64,000 nt of DNA from Jongsikchunia kroppenstedtii DSM 45133 (lineage in GTDB: Bacteria > Actinomycetota > Actinomycetes > Mycobacteriales > Mycobacteriaceae). The position numbers and the translations under genes were made by a program. The DNA lies in contig NZ_AQYG01000050.1 of NCBI RefSeq assembly GCF_000380485.1, positions 1-64,000 of the forward strand. The letters run 5' to 3'. Below, piece after piece: positions 33,892 to 42,878 of this stretch. The notes below the pieces were generated by a model that searched no databases, was not told where the DNA came from, and saw only the letters and a program-made list of their open reading frames with translations. Numbering within the stretch: position 1 is the stretch's first letter; each line of letters starts with the position of its first letter.

Positions 33892-36870
33892 CTACTCGGC
33901 GGGCGGCGCGGCCTTCTTGGCGGGAGCCTTCTTCGCCGCCTTCTTGGCAGTCGTCTTCTTCGCCGCAGATTTCTTGGCAGTCGTCTTCTTGGCGGCGGTC
34001 TTCTTCGCGGTGGTCTTCTTGGCCGCCTTCTTCGCGGTCTTCTTGGCCCGCGTCGACGGCCCCTTGGCACGCCGGTCCGACAGCAACTCGGAGGCACGCT
34101 CGATCGTGATCGTCGCGACCTCGTCGCCCTTGCGCAGCGACGCGTTGGTCTCGCCGTCTGTGACGTACGGGCCGAAACGGCCGTCCTTGATCACCATCGG
34201 CTTGCCGGTCTCGGTGTCGTTGCCGAGCTCCCGCAGCGGCGGTGCGGCCGCCGCCCGGCCGCGACGCTTGGGCTCGGCGTAGATCTTCAACGCCTCTTCG
34301 AGGGTGACGTCGAAGATCTGATCCTCACTGGTGAGCGATCGAGAATCGGTGCCGCGCTTGAGGTATGGGCCGTACCGGCCGTTCTGCGCGGTGATCTCCT
34401 CGTTGCTGTTCGGGTCCACACCGACCACCCGCGGCAGCGACAGCAGCTTGAGCGCGTCGTCCAGCGTGACGGTCGCGACGTCCATCGACTTGAAGAGCGA
34501 GCCGGTGCGCGGCTTGGGACCAGCCTTCTTGGCCGCCTTCTTCGCGGTCTTCTTGGCCGTTGCCTTCTTGGTCGCCTTCTCGGTGGCGACGGCCACGCCG
34601 CCATCACCATCGAGCGGAACCGGGTCGGGAGCCGGCGCCACCGCGGGCGCGGCGGCTCCATCGGCGTCGTCACCCTCATCGTCGTCCGGTTCGGGCAGGA
34701 TCTCGGTGACGTACGGGCCGAATCGGCCTTCCTTGACGACGATTTCGTGACCGGTCGACGGGTCGACGCCGAGGCTGCGGCCCTCCTGCGGGGTCGCGAA
34801 GAGCTTCTCGGCGACCTCCAGGGTGAGCTCGTCCGGCGTCATATCGGCGGGCAGGTTGGCGCGCTGCAGATCCGGTTCGGCATCCGCCGCAGCGACATTG
34901 CGCTCCAGGTACGGACCGAAACGTCCGACGCGGACGTAGATCGGCCGGCCCTGCTCGTCGTCGACCAGCTTGATCGAGTTGATCTCGCGGGCGTCGATCT
35001 CCTCCAGGTTGACGCCGACCAGCTTCTTCAGGCCGCCAGCGGCTGCGATCGTCTCTTCGGCCGACTGCGGGTCGCCGAAATAGAACTGCCGCAACCAATC
35101 CGTGCGGTCCTGGTGGCCATCGGCGATCTGATCGAGATCGTCTTCGAGGGATGCCGTGAAGTCGTAGTCGACCAGCCGCTTGAAGTACGCTTCCAGCAGC
35201 CCGACCACCGCGAAGGCAACCCAGGACGGCACCAACGCGGTGCCCTTCTTCACGACATAGCCGCGGTCCTGGATGGTGCCGATGATCGACGAGTATGTCG
35301 ACGGGCGCCCGATCCCCAACTCCTCCAACATCTTCACCAGCGAAGCCTCGGTGAAACGCGCGGGCGGATTGGTGGTGTGGCCATCCGGGGTCAGGGCCGC
35401 CGCGGTAAGCGGCTGCCCCTGAACAAGATTCGGCAGTCGCGATTCCTTGTTGTCCTCGACGCCGCCGGCCTGGTCGTCGATCGACTCGACGTAGGCGGAC
35501 AGGAAGCCCTGGAAGGTGATGGTGCGGCCGGATGCGGCGAACGTGCATTCCTCACCGCCACTGGACTTTCCGGTGATCCGCAGGCTCATCGTGGTGCCGC
35601 GGGCATCGGCCATCTGCGAGGCGACGGTGCGCTGCCAGATCAGCTCGTACAGCCGGAATTCGTCGGTCTCGAGCGCCGACGCGACCTGGCCCGGGGTGCG
35701 GAACGATTCGCCCGACGGGCGGATCGCCTCGTGCGCCTCCTGCGCGTTTTTCACCTTGCGGGTGTACTGCCGCGGCGTCGGGTGAACGAAGCTGTCGCCG
35801 TACAGTTCTCGCGCCTGCGCGCGAGCGGCGTTGATGGCCGACTCGCTCAGCGTCGTCGAGTCGGTACGCATATAGGTGATGTAGCCGTTCTCATACAGCC
35901 GCTGCGCGATGCGCATGGTGCGGTCCGCGGTGAAGCGCAGCTTGCGGCCCGCCTCCTGCTGCAGCGTCGACGTCATGAACGGCGCGTACGGCTTACGGGT
36001 ATACGGCTTCTCCTCGACCGACGACACCGACAGCATCGCGCCGTGCAGTCCATCGGCCAGGGCGGTCGCGCGGGACTCATCGAGAACGACGATCCCGTCG
36101 GCCTTCTTGAGCTGCCCGTTGGAATCGAAGTCGCGGCCGGCGGCGACCTTCGCACCGTCGACCGTGACCAGCCGGGCGTCGAAGGTGCGCGGAGCAGCGT
36201 CGGCCCCGGCATCCATCACAGCGGCGATATCCCAGTAACCGGCGGACTTGAACGCCATCCGCTCGCGCTCACGGTCGACGATGATGCGGGTGGCCACCGA
36301 CTGCACACGACCGGCCGACAGCCGCGGCATGACCTTCTTCCACAGCACCGGCGAGACCTCGTAGCCGTACAGCCGGTCCAGGATGCGGCGGGTCTCCTGC
36401 GCGTCGACCAGATCCTCGTCCAGGTCGCGGGGATTCTCGGCGGCCGCCAGAATCGCCGGCTCGGTGATCTCGTGGAAGACCATCCGCTTGACCGGCACCT
36501 TCGGCTTCAGGGTCTCGAGCAGGTGCCAGGCGATCGCCTCCCCCTCGCGGTCACCGTCTGTTGCGAGGTAGAGCTCGTCGACATCCTTGAGCAGTGCTTT
36601 GAGCTCGCTAACCGTGGACTTCTTGTCGGCGGAGATGACGTAGAGCGGCTCGAAGCCGTTGTCGACATCGACGCCGAGGCGGGCCCAGGGCTGTCCTTTG
36701 TATTTGGCCGGCACATCGGCCGCACCGCGCGGCAGGTCGCGGATATGTCCGCGGGACGATTCGACGACGTAGTCACGTCCCAGATACCCGGCGATCTTCC
36801 GGGCCTTGGTCGGAGACTCCACGATGACAAGGCGACGCGTACGAGGCTGTGACACGCCTTCTTGGGCCAT
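33892..36870 (-). CDS. topA: DNA topoisomerase I
   Basis: A 992-residue type IA topoisomerase. Toprim domain: RLVIVESPTKARKI and ATDGDREGEAIAWHL (acidic DxD site). Active-site tyrosine is in NGYITYMRTDST, with the preceding QRLY helix. Four actinobacterial C-terminal repeats (GRFGPYV/YLK type) follow instead of zinc fingers. Two lysine/alanine-rich basic segments stand out: one inserted between the C-terminal repeats (KKATAKKTAKKAAKKAG) after an acidic stretch, and a tail of about 50 residues made of AKKTT/AKKA units. ATG at 36870 follows GAAAGG by 10 nt. It relaxes negative supercoils; the tail should aid processivity. Confidence 0.95.
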   Translation of the reverse strand: MAQEGVSQPRTRRLVIVESPTKARKIAGYLGRDYVVESSRGHIRDLPRGAADVPAKYKGQPWARLGVDVDNGFEPLYVISADKKSTVSELKALLKDVDELYLATDGDREGEAIAWHLLETLKPKVPVKRMVFHEITEPAILAAAENPRDLDEDLVDAQETRRILDRLYGYEVSPVLWKKVMPRLSAGRVQSVATRIIVDRERERMAFKSAGYWDIAAVMDAGADAAPRTFDARLVTVDGAKVAAGRDFDSNGQLKKADGIVVLDESRATALADGLHGAMLSVSSVEEKPYTRKPYAPFMTSTLQQEAGRKLRFTADRTMRIAQRLYENGYITYMRTDSTTLSESAINAARAQARELYGDSFVHPTPRQYTRKVKNAQEAHEAIRPSGESFRTPGQVASALETDEFRLYELIWQRTVASQMADARGTTMSLRITGKSSGGEECTFAASGRTITFQGFLSAYVESIDDQAGGVEDNKESRLPNLVQGQPLTAAALTPDGHTTNPPARFTEASLVKMLEELGIGRPSTYSSIIGTIQDRGYVVKKGTALVPSWVAFAVVGLLEAYFKRLVDYDFTASLEDDLDQIADGHQDRTDWLRQFYFGDPQSAEETIAAAGGLKKLVGVNLEEIDAREINSIKLVDDEQGRPIYVRVGRFGPYLERNVAAADAEPDLQRANLPADMTPDELTLEVAEKLFATPQEGRSLGVDPSTGHEIVVKEGRFGPYVTEILPEPDDDEGDDADGAAAPAVAPAPDPVPLDGDGGVAVATEKATKKATAKKTAKKAAKKAGPKPRTGSLFKSMDVATVTLDDALKLLSLPRVVGVDPNSNEEITAQNGRYGPYLKRGTDSRSLTSEDQIFDVTLEEALKIYAEPKRRGRAAAAPPLRELGNDTETGKPMVIKDGRFGPYVTDGETNASLRKGDEVATITIERASELLSDRRAKGPSTRAKKTAKKAAKKTTAKKTAAKKTTAKKSAAKKTTAKKAAKKAPAKKAAPPAE

Positions 36871-37004
36871 CAGCGTCCGACCTTTCTTCCAGGACATCGA
36901 GGCGTGCGTCAGCAACCCCGTATTAATAGGTATCAGCGACCGTGAAAGTCACCTATCTGGCCAGACGGTACACGCTTGCCACAAGTCTGCACGCAATAGC
37001 GCGC

Positions 37005-37583
37005 TTAGAGCGTGGGCCAGTGCTCCGCCGCGCCGGGTACCGACGGCGGGTCACCGATGCTCTCCAACAGCCTGGTCAGCCGCCGTTTTCCGGCGATCCG
37101 CAGCGCCGGATGATGCCCGCGCGTACCGACCAGTGTGGGCGCGATGCCCGCGCGCATCACCGCGGTGGCCAGCAGGGCATGCGAGTCGACAGCATGCGGA
37201 TCGAGCGCCAACAGGTAACGGTCGGCCTCCCGATCGCCCGCCGCCAGGACCCACATCCGCAGGGAGCGCGGGCTGGGCACCCAGCCGGCCGGCATCGTCT
37301 TGATCGCGCCGCGCGTCCACCGTTGATGCAGGTCGCGCAGTCGGCTGGTCGATTCGGTGCGCACCAGCGGCGAGCCCTCGTCCGAGACTCCGACATGCAC
37401 CGTCAGCCCGGTCTCGGTGATCTCGGTGGCAAGCGCCTCGGCCCGCCACTGCGAATCCACCACAACCGACACCCGCACGCCACCGGCGAAGGTGACCGAT
37501 TGCCCCGACGCCGCCAGCAACCCCGCGAGATCGTCGAGCGACGGCTCGTCGGTCTCCGCAGAGAAGAAGGACAGCTGACTCAC
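37005..37583 (-). CDS. Conserved hypothetical protein (Rv3647c-like)
   Basis: A 192-residue soluble protein in the conserved topA-cspA interval, where mycobacteria have Rv3647c. It begins MSQLSFFSAETDEPSLDDLAG and has AAGDREADRYLLALDPHA and GKRRLTRLLESIG; I recognise no catalytic motif. The GTG at 37583 is preferred because TAGGGT (37591-37596) lies 7 nt upstream; an ATG at 37601 is possible. Function unknown. Confidence 0.75.
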   Translation of the reverse strand: MSQLSFFSAETDEPSLDDLAGLLAASGQSVTFAGGVRVSVVVDSQWRAEALATEITETGLTVHVGVSDEGSPLVRTESTSRLRDLHQRWTRGAIKTMPAGWVPSPRSLRMWVLAAGDREADRYLLALDPHAVDSHALLATAVMRAGIAPTLVGTRGHHPALRIAGKRRLTRLLESIGDPPSVPGAAEHWPTL

Positions 37584-37648
37584 ACCTACAACCCTATCCA
37601 CGGTGATCGGCCACGCCGATAACCGCGTGCGCCTGGCTGAAAAATGAA

Positions 37649-37685
37649 CTCACCCCCGGCCCGCTCTCGCGGATCCGGGGGTGAG
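37649..37685 (-). terminator. Rho-independent terminator of cspA
   Basis: Perfect 11-bp stem CTCACCCCCGG/CCGGGGGTGAG with a 15-nt loop, followed on the minus strand by TTCATTTTTCAG. It lies 22 nt after the cspA stop codon. Confidence 0.88.
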
Positions 37686-37707
37686 GGGGTCTCGGTTTGC
37701 CGAGTTC

Positions 37708-37911
37708 TTAGACGGCGCGAACGCCGGTGGCCTGCGGGCCCTTGGTGCCCTGGCCGACCTCGAACTCCACGCGCTGGTTCTCCTCCAGGGTCTTGAAACC
37801 ATTGCCCTGGATCTCGGAGTAGTGGACGAACACGTCATCGTTGCCCTCGTCAGGCGCGATGAAGCCGAAGCCCTTTTCCGCGTTGAACCACTTCACAGTT
37901 CCCTGTGCCAT
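37708..37911 (-). CDS. cspA: Cold-shock protein
   Basis: A 67-residue OB-fold protein. RNP1 is GFGFI and RNP2 is VFVHYSEI, with [20 protein letters not shown] at the start. It binds single-stranded RNA and DNA as a chaperone. The start is fixed by homology. A purine-rich stretch GAAGGAATACAAGGA immediately precedes the ATG. The gene has a leader of about 95 nt, as cold-shock genes often do, and a strong terminator. Confidence 0.96.
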   Translation of the reverse strand: MAQGTVKWFNAEKGFGFIAPDEGNDDVFVHYSEIQGNGFKTLEENQRVEFEVGQGTKGPQATGVRAV

Positions 37912-38011
37912 TCCTTGTATTCCTTCTCTACTACCGGTGTACGGCGCGCTAGTCGCACGCGCCGGGCCGGTTCCGACCGCCATACCTACTGGCGTCGCTT
38001 GCGGAAGCCGC

Positions 38012-38039
38012 ACACTAACCTTCAGTACCACGTTCGCAA
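38012..38039 (-). promoter_or_regulatory. Predicted cspA promoter
   Basis: On the minus strand TTGCGA (38034-38039) and TAGTGT (38012-38017) are separated by 16 nt, placing the start of transcription near 38005 and giving a 5' leader of about 95 nt. The rest of 37912-38223 holds no gene. Confidence 0.5.
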
Positions 38040-38223
38040 CACGATCTCAGAAGCTGTTGCCTCTGAAAGCTGCGACCGCTGATAAGTCAACCATGAACCG
38101 GGTGCGCGCGATAGTCGAAGACCGGCGCGTTGCCAATTAAGGCCGCATTGAACAAAACGACCCAGTCGGCCACCGGCTCACGAACAACACTTCGACGCCA
38201 CCGGTGAGGAGGTGCGGACGGCG

Positions 38224-40554
38224 ATGATCGGCGACGACTACGGCTCACAGTTGTTGGCGCGCACCCGCGCCGGACAGACCGGCGATCACGAGCCCGTGAC
38301 CTACAGCACGGTCATCCCGGCCCGCTCCGCGACGTTCGCCGACTGGCCGGCGTGGAGCGACGATCGCTTGCGGCGGTTGTGGGTCGAAGCCGGGATCGTT
38401 CGGCCGTGGACGCACCAGGTGGAGGCGGCCGATCATGCACATGACGGGCGCCACGTCGTGCTGGCGACCGGAACGGCGTCGGGCAAGTCGTTGGCGTACC
38501 AGCTGCCGATTCTGCAGGCGTTCCTCGACGATCCGCGCAGCACGGCCCTGTACCTGTCGCCGACGAAGGCCCTCGGCAACGATCAGATCCGGGCCGTCAG
38601 CCGGCTGTTGGCCGGCGATCCCGAGTTCAGCCACATCGGCCCGTGCGCCTACGACGGAGACACTCCGACGGAGATCCGACAGTGGGCGCGAGCGCATTCA
38701 CGCTGGATCTTCACCAATCCCGACATGCTGCACGTGGGAATCCTTGCCGCCCATGATCGTTGGCGGCATTTCCTGCGACGGCTGCGCTACATCGTCGTCG
38801 ACGAATGCCACCACTACCGCGGCGTCTTCGGTTCGCATACGGCGCTGGTGCTGCGTCGGCTGCTGCGGCTGGCCCGGGCCGCCGGCGCCGACCCGGTAGT
38901 GATCGCGGCCAGCGCCACCGCCACCCGGCCGGCCGAGTCGGTGTCCCGGTTGATCGGTGAGGAGTGCGTCGCCGTGACCGAGGACGGCTCCCCCACCGGC
39001 GCCCGCACGGTCGTGCTGTGGGAGCCGGACATGATCCCGGAGATCACCGGTGAGAACGGTGCACCGGTGCGGCGGCCGGCGACCACCGAGGCCGCCCGGC
39101 TGCTGGCCGATCTGGTGATCGAGGGCGCGCGCACGCTGTGCTTCGTTCGCAGTCGGCGCGGGGTCGAGGTGGCGGCGCTGACCGCCAAACGTCTGGTCGC
39201 CGAGGCGAATTCCGACCTCGCCGACCGGATTGCACCGTATCGCGCGGGCTATCTCGCCGAGGATCGCCGCGAACTCGAACGCAGCCTCGCCGACGGACGG
39301 CTGCTGGGCGTGGCCACCACGAACGCGTTGGAACTCGGCGTCGACATCGCCGGGCTCGATGCCGTGGTGGTCGCCGGGTTCCCCGGTACCGTCGCGTCGT
39401 TCTGGCAGCAGGCCGGCCGCGCAGGTCGACGCGGCGCCGGATCGCTGGTGGCGCTGGTGGCGCGCGACGATCCGCTGGACACCTATCTCGTGCACCATCC
39501 CGAGGCGTTGCTCGGCAAGCCGGTCGAGATGGTCGTCACCGATCCGACCAACCCGTATGTCCTTGGGCCGCAGCTGGTCTGCGCCGCGTTGGAGGCACCG
39601 CTGACCGAGCGCGAGGTCGAGCAGTGGCAGGCCGGGCCGGTGGTGCGCGAGCTGGAGGAGCAGGGACGGCTGCGGCGACGGGCCGCGGGGTGGTACCCGG
39701 CCGCCGGCCTGGATCCGCACGCGGACATCGATATTCGCGGCGGCATCGGCGGCCAGGTGATGATCTGCGATGCCACCACCGGCCGACTCCTCGGCACGGT
39801 CGACGCCGTGCGTGCGCTGTCGACGCTGTATCCGGGTGCCGTCCACATCCACCAGGGCGAATCATTCGTGGTCGACGAACTCAACCTGGATGACCAGCTG
39901 GCCCTGGTGCATCCGGAGGATCCGGAGTGGACAACGTCGGCACGCGAGACGATCGATATCGAGATCGTGGAGACCCTGCAGCGGCGCACTATCGACGACG
40001 AGATCACGGTGTCGCTGGTGCGGGTCGAAGTGACGAATCAGGTCATCGGTTACCTCCGTAAGCTCAAGTCGGGCGAGGTGCTGGACTCGGTCGCCCTGGA
40101 TCTGCCGCCGCAGACACTGCCGACGCGGGCCGTGCTGTACACGATGACCCCGGAGTCGTTGGCGCAGATCGGGATCGACGATCCGCAGATCCCGGGCGCG
40201 TTGCATGCAGCCGAGCATGCCGCGATCGGCCTGCTGCCGCTGGTGGCCACCTGCGACCGCTGGGACATCGGCGGCGTTTCGACCAATCAGCATCCGCAGA
40301 CGGGTCTGCCCTCGGTATTCGTCTACGACGGCTACGCCGGTGGCGCCGGCTTCGCCGATCGCGGGTTCGAGGCCTTCGACGCCTGGATAGCCGCGACCCG
40401 CGATGCCGTCGCCTCCTGCGAGTGCGAACGCGGTTGCCCATCGTGCGTCCAATCGCCCAAGTGCGGCAACGGAAACGAGCCGCTCGACAAGATGGGTGCC
40501 GTGTGGGTGCTCAGTCGGCTGGGCCGGCACGCGCCGCCGCCTGGGCGGTCTTGA
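38224..40554 (+). CDS. DEAD/DEAH-box helicase, Hrq1/SftH (DUF1998) type
   Basis: A 776-residue superfamily 2 helicase. Motif I is ATGTASGKS, motif II DECH (in VVDECHHYRG), motif III SATATRP, and motif VI QAGRAGRRG. The C-terminal DUF1998/MZB domain carries the four-cysteine cluster C-E-C-x3-GCPSC-x5-C. It resembles yeast Hrq1 and M. smegmatis SftH, 3'-5' DNA helicases linked to crosslink repair. ATG 38224 is preferred over GTG 38212, which overlaps the GAGGAGG ribosome-binding site. Its last 44 nt overlap the convergent TadE-like gene, and it is a fixed neighbour of the Tad operon. Confidence 0.92.
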   Translation: MIGDDYGSQLLARTRAGQTGDHEPVTYSTVIPARSATFADWPAWSDDRLRRLWVEAGIVRPWTHQVEAADHAHDGRHVVLATGTASGKSLAYQLPILQAFLDDPRSTALYLSPTKALGNDQIRAVSRLLAGDPEFSHIGPCAYDGDTPTEIRQWARAHSRWIFTNPDMLHVGILAAHDRWRHFLRRLRYIVVDECHHYRGVFGSHTALVLRRLLRLARAAGADPVVIAASATATRPAESVSRLIGEECVAVTEDGSPTGARTVVLWEPDMIPEITGENGAPVRRPATTEAARLLADLVIEGARTLCFVRSRRGVEVAALTAKRLVAEANSDLADRIAPYRAGYLAEDRRELERSLADGRLLGVATTNALELGVDIAGLDAVVVAGFPGTVASFWQQAGRAGRRGAGSLVALVARDDPLDTYLVHHPEALLGKPVEMVVTDPTNPYVLGPQLVCAALEAPLTEREVEQWQAGPVVRELEEQGRLRRRAAGWYPAAGLDPHADIDIRGGIGGQVMICDATTGRLLGTVDAVRALSTLYPGAVHIHQGESFVVDELNLDDQLALVHPEDPEWTTSARETIDIEIVETLQRRTIDDEITVSLVRVEVTNQVIGYLRKLKSGEVLDSVALDLPPQTLPTRAVLYTMTPESLAQIGIDDPQIPGALHAAEHAAIGLLPLVATCDRWDIGGVSTNQHPQTGLPSVFVYDGYAGGAGFADRGFEAFDAWIAATRDAVASCECERGCPSCVQSPKCGNGNEPLDKMGAVWVLSRLGRHAPPPGRS

Positions 40555-40855
40555 TCCCGAACATGCCCAGGCGCACGGTGATTCGGGTCTGTACCACCGC
40601 GTCCGCGCCGTCGATCGTGCACCTCGCGACGGACGCGTCCATGGCGCCCGCGATCGTCGAGGCCGCGGCGCACTGATCCGTCGCCGCGCCCGCGGCGGCC
40701 AGTGCCGCGAGATCGGCCGCCGCCTGCGCGCGGTGACGAGCCGACATCGCGGCACCGAGATAGACGATCAGCGCCACGAACGCGGTGATCGCCAGGCAGG
40801 CGAAGGCCGCCGCTACGGTCGCCGATCCGCGGTCATCGGCGAGTCGACTAGCCAT
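40511..40855 (-). CDS. TadE-like pseudopilin (Rv3654c-like)
   Basis: A 114-residue protein starting MASRLADDRGSATV: a short basic leader, Gly-Ser processing-type site, then a membrane helix (AAAFACLAITAFVALIVYLG) as in prepilin-like TadE proteins. It is the last gene of the operon and overlaps the previous gene by 8 nt and the convergent helicase by 44 nt. The family is named for helicase/secretion neighbourhood co-occurrence. It is a probable minor pseudopilin of a Flp-like system. Confidence 0.82.
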   Translation of the reverse strand: MASRLADDRGSATVAAAFACLAITAFVALIVYLGAAMSARHRAQAAADLAALAAAGAATDQCAAASTIAGAMDASVARCTIDGADAVVQTRITVRLGMFGIKTAQAAARAGPAD

Positions 40856-41210
40856 CGTCGGCCGACGGTTCCCGGGCCGCCACCGCGTCGGCACCCACGT
40901 CGATCGGCAGCACCGGCGCAGACGCACGTACCCGTACCCGGACCACCTCCCCCTCCGTTCGAATAGAGATGGCGGCTCCGCGCGGTGCGACCGAGCGGGC
41001 AATCGCGGTCGCCCTCGTCGAATCACCCTGCGCTGCAATACGGGCGGCCTCCCGCGCCGCATCGATACTGCGTAGATGCATCGCGACCCCGACGATCCCG
41101 TAGACCGCCAGCACCACGACCGTGACCAACGCCGATATCGCGATGGCGGCCTCGACGGTGACCATCCCGGAGTCGTCGGCCAGTCGAACTCGCCTGCGCC
41201 GACGCGTCAT
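40848..41210 (-). CDS. TadE-family pseudopilin
   Basis: A 120-residue protein with a basic N-terminus (MTRRRRRVRL), the prepilin-type junction DDSGMVTVEAAIAI with conserved Glu at +5 after Gly-Met, and a single membrane helix ALVTVVVLAVYGIVGVA. It matches TadE/Rv3655c. It probably sits in the membrane as part of a Flp/Tad apparatus. Overlaps the next gene by 8 nt. Confidence 0.85.
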   Translation of the reverse strand: MTRRRRRVRLADDSGMVTVEAAIAISALVTVVVLAVYGIVGVAMHLRSIDAAREAARIAAQGDSTRATAIARSVAPRGAAISIRTEGEVVRVRVRASAPVLPIDVGADAVAAREPSADDG

Positions 41211-41223
41211 CGCCGCGCACCCG

Positions 41224-41430
41224 TCATCCGACCGTCGTCTTGAGCGCCTTGTCGATGATCCCCGTCAGCGAGTCGACGATCGAATCGCCGGTGACCACGC
41301 CGTACAGGATCGCACCGAAGGCCGCGGCCGCAATGGTGCCGATCGCATACTCGGCCGTCGACATGCCCTCGTCGTCCGCCAGTACCACCGCTAGCCGGCT
41401 CTGCAGTCTGCCAATTGCCTTGTTGAACAT
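41224..41430 (-). CDS. Flp-like pilin (DUF4244)
   Basis: A 68-residue protein with processing-type site DDEGMSTAEYAIGTIAAAAFG, in which Glu at +5 is required for pilin assembly in this family, and one hydrophobic helix. It corresponds to Rv3656c, the likely major pilin subunit. The ATG at 41430 is preferred because GGGAGG lies 8 nt upstream; the ATG at 41436 would be too close. Confidence 0.86.
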   Translation of the reverse strand: MFNKAIGRLQSRLAVVLADDEGMSTAEYAIGTIAAAAFGAILYGVVTGDSIVDSLTGIIDKALKTTVG

Positions 41431-41493
41431 GAACATTCCCTCCCATCATCACGGCGGTCGATCCGCCGAGGTCATCTTCGGTGTCGGCGATCG

Positions 41494-42093
41494 TCACAAC
41501 ACCCCGCCATTGAGTGCGGTGCCCGCCAACCCGACCACCACCGGCACGATGCCGAGGCAGACGAAGGCCGGCAGGAAGCACAGGCCCAGCGGGCCGCTGA
41601 TTGCCACGCCGGCGCGCTCGGCGGCCGCGGCCGCCCGATCGGCCGCCGCCGCACGCTCTTTGGCGGCCAACTCGGCGAGGCCGGCCATCAGCGACGACCC
41701 GCCGCGCGCCGATCGTCGAGCCATCACCGTCAACGCGCGCACCGAATCCGGAGCACCATCCGGCGTCGCCCACGCCTGAGCGGGATCCGCGCCCAGCGCA
41801 AGAAGATCAGCCGCGCGCAGCAACACCGGCCGCAACTCCGGCGGCGCGGTCGGCTCGACGACCGCCGCCGCCGACCCGATCGGCAGCCCGCCACGCAGGC
41901 ACACCGCCAGCATGTCGAATGTCGCGGCGACGGCGAAGGCGTCATTGCGGCGCTTGGGCTTTCCGAGCCAGCGCGGCTCCCGGACCGGCCGTTCCGGACC
42001 GCCGATCACCCGGTAGCGAACCCACCCGCCCGGCGGGATCATCAGCAGGGCGCCGGACACAGCCACCCCCGCAAGAAGCCAGTACCCGTTCAT
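41494..42093 (-). CDS. TadC-like type II secretion F-domain protein
   Basis: A 199-residue membrane protein with an N-terminal helix (WLLAGVAVSGALLMI), a cytoplasmic T2SSF segment (DMLAVCLRGGLPIGSAAAVVE, ARRSARGGSSLMAGLAELA) and a C-terminal helix (GLCFLPAFVCLGIVPVVVGLAG). It equals Rv3657c. With TadB it forms the inner-membrane platform of the Tad system. It starts within the last 4 nt of tadB. A longer frame to 43164 is rejected. Confidence 0.85.
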   Translation of the reverse strand: MNGYWLLAGVAVSGALLMIPPGGWVRYRVIGGPERPVREPRWLGKPKRRNDAFAVAATFDMLAVCLRGGLPIGSAAAVVEPTAPPELRPVLLRAADLLALGADPAQAWATPDGAPDSVRALTVMARRSARGGSSLMAGLAELAAKERAAAADRAAAAAERAGVAISGPLGLCFLPAFVCLGIVPVVVGLAGTALNGGVL

Positions 42094-42878
42094 CGCAGCA
42101 CCGCCGCGGCCGCCGTGATCCGGTCGGCCCACCAGAGTCCGGCGCAGCCGAGCGCGACCCCGACCACGAGCAGAATCCCGCCGAGACCGTCGCCGAGCAG
42201 CACTGCCACCGGGTTCGCACCAATGGCCTGGCCCAACGCGATCCCCAGCCCCGGCAACCCGGCGAGCACCGCGGCTGTCGCGCGGGCGCCGGCCAGGGAG
42301 GCATGAGTACGTGACGCGAAACTGGCGCGAGCGGACAGATCCGACCGGATCGCATCGAGCGGATCGGCGATCGGCAATCCGTGCCGATCGGCGAGTTGCC
42401 ACGCCGACACCACCTTGGCCCAGGCATCGGTCCCGGCGCCGCGCGGCGGGGAGCCGATGCCCGCCTCGCCCCCGAGCTCGACGCGACCGGCCAGCTGGCG
42501 AAGCACTCCCGCGGTCGGCTCGGACGATTCGGCAGCCGCGGATCGGCACGCCCGCGCGGGCGGGGCTCCGACCCGCAGTTCGGCGATCATCAGGTCCAGC
42601 GCCGCGATGACATCGGCTTCCGCCCGCACTGAATCCCGGCGCAGCCGTCGGTGTCGAATCATTCGGTGCGCCAAGGCAACCGCGATGGTCGCCGCGGCCG
42701 CCTGCCCGACACCGAAACAGATGAGGGCCGCCACCGGCACCGCGACCAGCAGATGCATCGCGGACGGCCGCACGATGTGCCGACTGTGTCCGCAGAGCTG
42801 TCGCAGTCGATACACGGTGGGCGGGGCCGGCAGCAGGACCAGACACGTCGCGCACGCCAGCAGCAATCCACTCAGCAT
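42090..42878 (-). CDS. TadB-like type II secretion F-domain protein
   Basis: A 262-residue membrane protein: N-terminal hydrophobic helix (MLSGLLLACATCLVLLPAP), two further helices around residues 45-70, the T2SSF helical domain (VIAALDLMIAELRVGAPPA), and two C-terminal helices ending in AGLWWADRI. It corresponds to Rv3658c. It overlaps tadA by 7 nt and tadC by 4 nt, showing tight translational coupling. Confidence 0.85.
   Translation of the reverse strand: MLSGLLLACATCLVLLPAPPTVYRLRQLCGHSRHIVRPSAMHLLVAVPVAALICFGVGQAAAATIAVALAHRMIRHRRLRRDSVRAEADVIAALDLMIAELRVGAPPARACRSAAAESSEPTAGVLRQLAGRVELGGEAGIGSPPRGAGTDAWAKVVSAWQLADRHGLPIADPLDAIRSDLSARASFASRTHASLAGARATAAVLAGLPGLGIALGQAIGANPVAVLLGDGLGGILLVVGVALGCAGLWWADRITAAAAVLR

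Noticed and set aside
34747-36852. 701-codon plus-strand frame opposite topA
   Set aside because: It is the complement of a topoisomerase with intact catalytic motifs; such shadows are expected at this GC content.
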